Assembly (NCBI GenBank): GCA_024644125.1
Contig: JAHELQ010000040.1
Coordinates: 6,930-19,218 of the forward strand
Origin: Candidatus Aminicenantota bacterium
Lineage (GTDB): Bacteria > Acidobacteriota > Aminicenantia > UBA2199
Length of the DNA stretch: 12,289 bases
Reading direction: 5' to 3'
The position numbers were made by a program, and so were the translations under genes. Shown one piece after another: positions 7,497 to 12,289 of the stretch. Position 1 is the stretch's first letter. Each line of letters starts with the position of its first letter. The notes beneath the pieces were generated by a model. The model had not been told where the DNA came from and made no database searches. It saw nothing but the letters and a program-made list of their open reading frames with translations.

Positions 7497-8966
7497 CTAT
7501 TGTGAGGAATGGTTTGCGGTTACTAAAAAAGGATTGTTTCTTTTCTCTTCCCCTATAGTAGTGCCAGGACCATGCCCGGGAAGTACCCTGAGAGAGTCCT
7601 GCATCGTCAATAAATGACGTTGTATCATAAGAATTTCTTGATTTGTCTTTTTTATCTCCTCCTCTTTTGAGCTGGCGGAAATAGCCCCGATTCCATTTTT
7701 AAACAATGTGTCGCCGGAAAATAGGCTTCCATTGATCAGGTAACTAACGCTTCCGGAAGTATGCCCCGGAGTATGGAACCAGCGCAGTGTCCAACCTGGG
7801 ATTTCCAGGTCTTTATTTTGGGAAAAATAGATGTCCGGTTCGTTTTTTCTGTCGCCTTCCCGATAGAGCGGCGAGTCGCCGATATGGCCGGCGATGGAAA
7901 CACCGTAACGGGATGCGTAATAGTGGTTTGCGCCGCTATGGTCCCGGTGGCCGTGTGTATTCAAAATCATCCGGACCTTCAGGTTTTTTGCTTCGATGAA
8001 GGCTTCGATACCTGGATCGATCGAGCCCGGATCGACGATTAGGGCTTCGTTTTTCAATTCATTCACCACGACGTAAACATTTTCAAAATTTGGATGTTCC
8101 GGCGACCCTACGTTGCGCGAGAATACCCGGATGTTCCCGGGAAGCTCTACTCCGAATGAATCTCGCTGAATCGCGTTTCCGCACTTGCGGCGAATGTATT
8201 CTTCCAACTTGGGATCAACTGAAATGCCGCCGGATCTGGCGTCCATGATAGCGGCCCAGGCCAGGGCATATTCTCCAGCGTAGTAATACAACGAGCACAC
8301 GTTATTCAAGGCTCCGGCGTGGTACGGGTCGGCTGCCAGGACCTGTTTATATTGTTCTATGGCCGCGGAGATTTTATTTTGTTTATACAAAATATTGCCA
8401 TGAATATAAAAATAACCGGCGGGGATCGGCCGCTGTCCAGGCCCGGTTGTCAATTCCACAGAATCGATACTGGTCAATTCGTCCTGCGCCGAAGACATCA
8501 ATCGGGAAATGCCTTTTTTGCATTCATATTGATCATACGATGCTTCCATTTGATGAAGGGCGCTCCGGAGCATTGAGCTTTCGGCTTTCCGGCGGTTGGT
8601 TTCGTCCATTTGGGTCTTCTTCAGTAGTTCACTCAATTTTTCATAATTACTTTTTGCAGAAACAATATGATATTCGGCTTTTTGGTAGTTCGCTTTTTGG
8701 TATTGCAATTGAGCGGACAACAAATGGGCTTGAGCGTGGAAGGGAAATAGCTCAAGGCATTGCTCAAATTCTTTGCCGGCTTTTTTGAAATTACCATCCT
8801 GGAAAGCTTGTTTCCCTTTCAGGAAGTGTTTGTTAGCCAGCGGGAACCGGTCGAGCGCAGCCTCGGTCGCAGTATTGTCTCTGTTAGGTAGCGCAACTTG
8901 TGTTCCAATCAGAAGTAAAGTTAGCAGTGTCGATATGGCCAGTACAAAAACGCGTCGTCTTTTCAC
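7497..8966 (-). CDS. Exported TPR-repeat protein with C-terminal metallo-beta-lactamase hydrolase domain
   Basis: No specific gene name is recognised. With the GTG at 8966 as start (489 residues), a basic N-terminus and one hydrophobic segment (about 6-26) form a signal peptide or membrane anchor with no lipobox Cys, so the rest should be outside the cytoplasm. TPR-like helices lie at about 43-115 and 185-245. The C-terminal part from about 275 is a glyoxalase II-like metallo-hydrolase. It has THGHRDH (His338, His340, Asp342, His343), His402 in TPGHTSG, Asp419 in FSGDTLF and His465 in PGHGPG, a full set for two metal ions. The substrate is unknown; thioester or lactone hydrolysis is a family-level guess. 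An alternative start is the TTG at 8972, but it sits only 2 bases from GGAG, whereas GTG is 8 bases away. The gene stands alone between two plus-strand operons. Confidence 0.88.
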   Translation of the reverse strand: MKRRRVFVLAISTLLTLLLIGTQVALPNRDNTATEAALDRFPLANKHFLKGKQAFQDGNFKKAGKEFEQCLELFPFHAQAHLLSAQLQYQKANYQKAEYHIVSAKSNYEKLSELLKKTQMDETNRRKAESSMLRSALHQMEASYDQYECKKGISRLMSSAQDELTSIDSVELTTGPGQRPIPAGYFYIHGNILYKQNKISAAIEQYKQVLAADPYHAGALNNVCSLYYYAGEYALAWAAIMDARSGGISVDPKLEEYIRRKCGNAIQRDSFGVELPGNIRVFSRNVGSPEHPNFENVYVVVNELKNEALIVDPGSIDPGIEAFIEAKNLKVRMILNTHGHRDHSGANHYYASRYGVSIAGHIGDSPLYREGDRKNEPDIYFSQNKDLEIPGWTLRWFHTPGHTSGSVSYLINGSLFSGDTLFKNGIGAISASSKEEEIKKTNQEILMIQRHLLTMQDSLRVLPGHGPGTTIGEEKRNNPFLVTANHSSQ

Positions 8967-8974
8967 TTTCAATT

Positions 8975-8978
8975 CTCC
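8975..8978 (-). promoter_or_regulatory. Shine-Dalgarno site favouring the GTG start of the TPR/metallo-hydrolase gene
   Basis: GGAG on the minus strand is 8 bases from GTG at 8966 but only 2 bases from TTG at 8972. The spacing favours GTG. Confidence 0.6.
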
Positions 8979-8987
8979 ATATATTTT

Positions 8988-9015
8988 TTTATACTACAAC
9001 TATACAATAAGTAAA
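8988..9015 (-). promoter_or_regulatory. Possible sigma-70-type promoter for the minus-strand gene
   Basis: On the minus strand TTTACT (9015-9010) and TATAAA (8993-8988) are separated by 16 bases. They resemble -35 and -10 boxes with 4/6 and 5/6 matches. The predicted transcript start, near 8981, would leave a very short leader that just includes the GGAG site. The region is AT-rich, so a chance match is possible. Confidence 0.3.
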
Positions 9016-9119
9016 GGTTTTTTTCGTCTTTTTCAACAAAATGGCGCATTTTTTTTCTATAATACCGATATGATTTTTGATTTCAATGTACTGGCCGGTC
9101 AATTGGGGTGCTTTAATTT

Positions 9120-9133
9120 TGATTGGGCAATCA
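9120..9133. repeat. Short inverted repeat, possible operator
   Basis: TGATTG and CAATCA flank a 2-base GG centre, forming a perfect 6-base-arm dyad. It lies about 170 bases before atpF' and about 150 bases from the divergent gene. This is the size of a small regulator site, but no known regulator motif is recognised. Confidence 0.25.
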
Positions 9134-9300
9134 TATTGGTGGAAAGTCAGGACGCGGGAAAATTGGTAAACTAAAAAAGGTATGTTTTTTTAGGTGTACA
9201 AATATCACGTTCTGCACTTGATATCCGTGTTATATTGGCGATTTTCACAAATGAATAAGAAATAAATCCATTGCCGGAGGGTTGCGTTTTTCTCTATGTT

Positions 9301-9729
9301 ATGATAAAAAATGATATGCTTGATTTAGACATTTCAGTGCTGGTTGTTTTGATGTTGATATGGGGACTGATGTTTGTCCTGGACAAAATCTTTTTAAAAC
9401 CTGTTGGAAATATTGTAAATACACGGGATAAAAAGAATAAAGCGGATATCGGCAGATTGGAAGCGTTGGCGGTTGGGATTGAAGAAAAATCCCGCATTGT
9501 GGAGGAGAAACTCCGCGAAGCCCGCCGGGAAAATATGAAAATCAAAGAGGAACTCATAGCCAAAGGAGAAGAGATTCGTGAACGGCTAGTGGCTGAGGCT
9601 CGAGAAAAATCAAAGACTATTATGAAAGAAAGCATGCTGACGATGGACGCCGAAATATCCGCTGCCGAGGAAAAACTCGGAAGCGAAGTCCAGGAATTTA
9701 GCAGGAAAATAAATGAGATCTTTGTATGA
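9301..9729 (+). CDS. atpF': F-type ATP synthase subunit b' (peripheral stalk)
   Basis: This subunit forms half of a b/b' peripheral stalk that holds the F1 catalytic head against the membrane rotor. From the ATG at 9301 (142 residues) there is one N-terminal membrane segment at about 10-28. A long charged, Glu/Lys/Arg-rich helix with coiled-coil character follows. Identity rests mainly on this architecture, on the start MLDLDISVLV typical of b-type subunits, and on position first in an operon ahead of a second b subunit, delta and alpha. The start is uncertain. ATG at 9316 is also possible, and an in-frame TTG at 9271 lies before the only strong Shine-Dalgarno-like site (GGAGG at 9276-9280), which is 20 bases from 9301. 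The stop overlaps atpF by 4 bases (ATGA). Confidence 0.82.
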   Translation: MIKNDMLDLDISVLVVLMLIWGLMFVLDKIFLKPVGNIVNTRDKKNKADIGRLEALAVGIEEKSRIVEEKLREARRENMKIKEELIAKGEEIRERLVAEAREKSKTIMKESMLTMDAEISAAEEKLGSEVQEFSRKINEIFV

Positions 9730-10304
9730 AAACAAAAACCATAATATTTATAATATTCATTATATTCCTTTCTACCGGAATATTTGCCTCCGGAGATGGG
9801 AATGGCGAACACGGCTTCAATTGGAACGCTTTTTTGGGCCGGGTTTTGAATTCCACACTTCTGTTCGGAGGATTGTTCTTGCTTCTGAGAAAACCGGTCT
9901 CAAAAATGTTGGCCGAGAAGACTCTGGATATCAGGACCGATATCCAGAAACGGGAGGACACCCTTGAGCATGAGTCATCGCGGTTTGAAGATCTTCTGAA
10001 ACGTCTGGAAGAAATCGAACGCGAAGTCGCCGTCATGAAAGAGCAAGCCAGAGAAGATGGCCGGATAGAGATACAGCGTCTCGAAGAATTAGGACGCGTC
10101 GAGTCGGAAAAGATTCTTCAATTAACCCAGGAAGAGATCCGGAATAAAATGGATACCGCCCTGAGGAATCTGAAGGCCCGTATCGCCCAACTGGCTATCG
10201 ATCGCTTCAAAGATGATATTAATTCCAAATTGACCAAAGAGATGCATCAAAAAATAATCGAAAAGAATATCGAGATATGCGGAGATATCATTGAAAACGA
10301 ATAA
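9726..10304 (+). CDS. atpF: F-type ATP synthase subunit b (peripheral stalk)
   Basis: This is the second stalk subunit, expected to pair with the b' product encoded just upstream. The 192-residue protein begins with a hydrophobic stretch (about 5-20) ending in a small-residue region GIFASGDG, which looks like a cleavable signal sequence. A second hydrophobic segment at about 41-54 (LNSTLLFGGLFLLL) is followed by KPVSKML, the typical exit from the membrane in b subunits. A long Glu/Arg/Lys-rich helix continues to about 150, then a C-terminal region that should contact delta. An N-terminal presequence occurs in some b subunits of this type, for example in chloroplasts. The ATG overlaps the atpF' stop and the 3' end overlaps atpH by 14 bases, so translation is probably coupled. 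Confidence 0.9.
   Translation: MKTKTIIFIIFIIFLSTGIFASGDGNGEHGFNWNAFLGRVLNSTLLFGGLFLLLRKPVSKMLAEKTLDIRTDIQKREDTLEHESSRFEDLLKRLEEIEREVAVMKEQAREDGRIEIQRLEELGRVESEKILQLTQEEIRNKMDTALRNLKARIAQLAIDRFKDDINSKLTKEMHQKIIEKNIEICGDIIENE
10281..10284 (+). promoter_or_regulatory. Shine-Dalgarno site of atpH, inside the atpF coding end
   Basis: GGAG sits 6 bases before the TTG at 10291. This supports that non-ATG start and a 14-base overlap with atpF. Confidence 0.6.
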
Positions 10305-10836
10305 CATTGCCAGACGATACGCTTTAGGATTTGTGAAAAGCATCGAGGATGAAAAAGAATATAATACCGTTCAGCATGAACTCATTGAGTTCCAGGCGCT
10401 GATGGACGAAAATCCCGATTTGGAATCCGGGATGACAACCCTTTTATTCAGTAAAAAGCAAAAAATAGAAATGCTTTCAACCATTCACCAGAAGGCGAAG
10501 ATGACAGAAAAGAGCTTTAATTTTATTCTAGCTGTCATCGAAGCAAACCGCCTTGTCTTTTTGCCTACTATCATTGAAATGATGGAGGATCTTTGGTTTG
10601 AAAAAAACGATATTGAAAAATTGAAAGTATTCAGTGTGATCCCTCTAAATTCTTCCATTGAAGAAAAGCTCCGGGCGAAACTCGAGAAATCTTTTGGGAA
10701 AAAAATCGTTTTGGAAAAAGAGATCGATCCATCCTTGATTGCCGGTATAAAGATTCAAAAAGGTTCTGTTTTTTATGATTTTTCGATCCAGGGGAATTTA
10801 AAAAAACTTAAAGAGGCCTTAATAGAGGAGAGCTAA
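10291..10836 (+). CDS. atpH: F-type ATP synthase subunit delta (OSCP-like)
   Basis: Delta sits on top of the F1 head and joins the alpha subunits to the b/b' stalk. The 181-residue length matches the family. The N-terminal helical domain opens with NNIARRYALGF, matching the usual A-x-x-YA-x-A-L-F start. The C-terminal domain ends with the family-typical run IAGIKIQKGSVFYDFSIQGNL (roughly residues 151-171), where most family members have G-x-x-I-x-x-G-D-x-x-x-D-x-S. The start is TTG at 10291, supported by GGAG 6 bases upstream and by the alignment of the opening motif. The stop TAA is immediately followed by the ATG of atpA. Confidence 0.93.
   Translation: MKTNNIARRYALGFVKSIEDEKEYNTVQHELIEFQALMDENPDLESGMTTLLFSKKQKIEMLSTIHQKAKMTEKSFNFILAVIEANRLVFLPTIIEMMEDLWFEKNDIEKLKVFSVIPLNSSIEEKLRAKLEKSFGKKIVLEKEIDPSLIAGIKIQKGSVFYDFSIQGNLKKLKEALIEES
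10825..10830 (+). promoter_or_regulatory. Shine-Dalgarno site of atpA
   Basis: GAGGAG lies 6 bases before the ATG at 10837, inside the last codons of atpH. It is the strongest well-placed ribosome binding site in the operon, which fits the three-copy stoichiometry of alpha. Confidence 0.7.
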
Positions 10837-12289
10837 ATGCAAATTAAAGTTGAAGAACTTAGTGAACTCATTAAACAGAAAATCGAAGGCTTTAAACTCG
10901 ACTTCAATAAAGAAGAGACCGGAATCGTCATTTCTGTAGGTGATGGAATCGCCAAGATATACGGGCTTGAGAACGTCATGTATAATGAATTGTTAGAATT
11001 TCCCCACGATATATATGGAATCGCCCTGAACCTCGAAGAGGATAATGTAGGGGCGGTTATTTTGGGGGCTGGCTATCTAATAAAGGAAGGAGATGTTATT
11101 CGGCGAACCGGAAGAATCATTTCGGTACCAGCCGGAGAAGCTCTGGTCGGCAGAGTGGTAAACCCCCTTGGCGAGCCTCTGGATGATCTCGGTCCTATCG
11201 AGACCAAAATCTATATGCCTATCGAAGCGTTGGCTCCCGGAGTTATCGAGCGGATGCCGGTAAAGGAGCCGTTACAGACAGGTCTGAAAGCGGTGGATGC
11301 CATGATTCCCATCGGCAGGGGCCAGCGGGAGTTGATCATTGGAGACCGGCAGACCGGTAAAACCGCGATTGCCCTTGATACCATCATCAACCAAAAAGGC
11401 AAAAACGTTATTTGCGTGTACGTGGCAGTTGGCCAGAAACAGTCTACAGTGGCACAGGTAGTAAAAACCCTTAAGGAAACTGGGGCGATGGAATTTTCCA
11501 TCGTTGTGGTAGCCAGCGCCTCGGAACCCGCTGCTTTGCAATATATCGCCCCATACTCAGGTTGCGCCATGGGGGAGTATTTCAGGGACAAAGGCGGCCA
11601 TGCATTATTAGTTTATGACGATTTATCGAAACACGCTGCGGCTTACCGTGAGATTTCATTGCTGCTGCGCCGTCCCCCCGGCAGGGAAGCCTATCCAGGA
11701 GATGTTTTTTATTTGCACGCACGCTTATTGGAGCGTGCCGCGAAATTGAACGATAACAATGGGGGCGGTAGTTTGACTGCTCTGCCCATCATCGAGACAC
11801 AGGCTTCAGACGTGTCGGCATACATTCCAACCAATGTCATTTCCATTACCGACGGCCAGATTTATCTCTTGCCGGAATTGTTCAATGCCGGTCAACGTCC
11901 TGCGATTGACGTCGGCATAAGTGTTTCGAGGGTCGGCGGTAACGCGCAGATCAAAGCGATGAAGCAAGTTGCGGGTTCGCTCAAGCTTGAATTGGCGCAA
12001 TTCAGGGAATTGGCTGCGTTCACCCAGTTTGGTTCGGACCTTGACAAAGCCACCATCAGGCAGTTGGAACGCGGAAAAAGGTTATCCGAGTTGTTAAAAC
12101 AAAACGAAGGTGTTCCTCTGGCTGTCGAAGACCAGATTCTGATAATTTTTGCCGGTACCAATGGTTTTCTGGATCAATACACTGTGGATGCGGTGAAATT
12201 GTTCGAGGAAAAGTTATTGGATTATGTGCGGAAAAACCGGTCGGATGTCTTGCGGGAGATCCGTGAGAAAAAAGTTCTCAACGAGGAAT
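10837..12289 (+). CDS. atpA: F-type ATP synthase subunit alpha, 3' partial
   Basis: Alpha forms the non-catalytic nucleotide-binding positions of the alpha3beta3 head. The frame is open to the window end, giving 484 residues; family members have about 500-510, so only the last 20 or so are missing. The N-terminal beta-barrel (about 26-95) begins with TGIVISVGDGIAKIYGL. The P-loop GDRQTGKT is at 169-176, YDDLSKHAAAYRE at 260-271, RRPPGREAYPGDVFY at 278-292 and the arginine-finger region ISVSRVGG at 361-368 (Arg365). All are near-canonical. The ATG directly follows the atpH stop and has a GAGGAG site 6 bases upstream. The next genes, outside the window, are expected to be gamma, beta and epsilon. 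Confidence 0.98.
   Translation, partial: MQIKVEELSELIKQKIEGFKLDFNKEETGIVISVGDGIAKIYGLENVMYNELLEFPHDIYGIALNLEEDNVGAVILGAGYLIKEGDVIRRTGRIISVPAGEALVGRVVNPLGEPLDDLGPIETKIYMPIEALAPGVIERMPVKEPLQTGLKAVDAMIPIGRGQRELIIGDRQTGKTAIALDTIINQKGKNVICVYVAVGQKQSTVAQVVKTLKETGAMEFSIVVVASASEPAALQYIAPYSGCAMGEYFRDKGGHALLVYDDLSKHAAAYREISLLLRRPPGREAYPGDVFYLHARLLERAAKLNDNNGGGSLTALPIIETQASDVSAYIPTNVISITDGQIYLLPELFNAGQRPAIDVGISVSRVGGNAQIKAMKQVAGSLKLELAQFRELAAFTQFGSDLDKATIRQLERGKRLSELLKQNEGVPLAVEDQILIIFAGTNGFLDQYTVDAVKLFEEKLLDYVRKNRSDVLREIREKKVLNEE

Larger units (their letters stand above)
8967..9300. other. Divergent intergenic region between the metallo-hydrolase gene and the ATP synthase operon
   Basis: This 334-base AT-rich region should hold the promoters of both flanking units. 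A perfect TATAAT occurs on the plus strand at 9058-9063, without a good -35 box. A 14-base dyad is at 9120-9133, and an A/T-only stem (CTAAAAAA at 9171-9178 with TTTTTTAG at 9186-9193) is nearby. A strong Shine-Dalgarno-like GGAGG is at 9276-9280. I see no convincing gene, tRNA or known riboswitch. Confidence 0.5.

Noticed and set aside
9092..9107. A sigma-54-like match, TGGC followed by TTGG at the correct 12-base G-to-G spacing
   Set aside because: The -12 element has G where C is expected, and the bases after TGGC do not match. An ATP synthase operon is also not a usual sigma-54 target.
9070..9174. A 34-codon plus-strand frame starting at ATG 9070 just after TATAAT, as a possible leaderless small protein
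   Set aside because: There is no ribosome binding site, no recognisable protein feature and no way to show conservation. A frame this short in an intergenic region is expected by chance.
8773..9174. A 133-codon plus-strand frame
   Set aside because: Most of it is antisense to the N-terminus of the TPR/metallo-hydrolase gene, and the rest is low-complexity Phe/Asn/Ile sequence from AT-rich intergenic DNA.
9171..9193. CTAAAAAA / TTTTTTAG stem as an intrinsic terminator
   Set aside because: The stem is almost purely A/T with a 7-base loop and would be unstable. No gene ends immediately before it.

Overview
The window reads as ordinary chromosomal DNA of a Gram-negative-type bacterium. It has a type IV pilus motor and regulator operon, one divergent single gene, and the start of an F-type ATP synthase operon. 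Both the pilB-pilT-pilC-pilS-pilR order and an ATP synthase operon starting with two different b-type subunits (b', b) followed by delta and alpha resemble deltaproteobacteria in the broad sense (for example Geobacter) and some related phyla. I cannot place the organism more precisely from sequence alone. Start codons include several probable TTG/GTG starts.

Region 1 (1-7411, + strand) holds pilB (5' end cut off by the window), pilT, pilC, pilS, pilR and a maf-family nucleotide pyrophosphatase. Gaps are 12-40 bases and pilR/maf overlap by 4 bases, so this is probably one transcription unit. PilB would power pilus extension and PilT retraction. PilC is the inner-membrane platform they act on. 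PilS and PilR form a sensor kinase and sigma-54 activator pair that usually controls the pilin gene. No pilin gene lies in the window. Maf is a housekeeping passenger.

Region 2 (7412-8966) has a short convergent gap with a long inverted repeat, probably the terminator of the minus-strand gene. That gene encodes an exported or membrane-anchored protein combining TPR repeats with a complete glyoxalase II-like metallo-beta-lactamase domain.

Region 3 (8967-9300) is an AT-rich divergent intergenic region with weak promoter-like matches in both directions and one short dyad.

Region 4 (9301-12289, + strand) holds atpF' (b'), atpF (b), atpH (delta) and atpA (alpha, 3' end cut off by the window). 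The genes overlap or abut. Genes for a, c and I do not precede them, so the membrane-rotor genes are probably elsewhere.

I found no mobile elements, CRISPR arrays, RNA genes or clear new system. The points most worth a second look are altered motif residues in PilB (Asp box D to H) and PilR (GAFTGA loop written GSFTDA), the TPR/metallo-hydrolase fusion, and the structured convergent gap.
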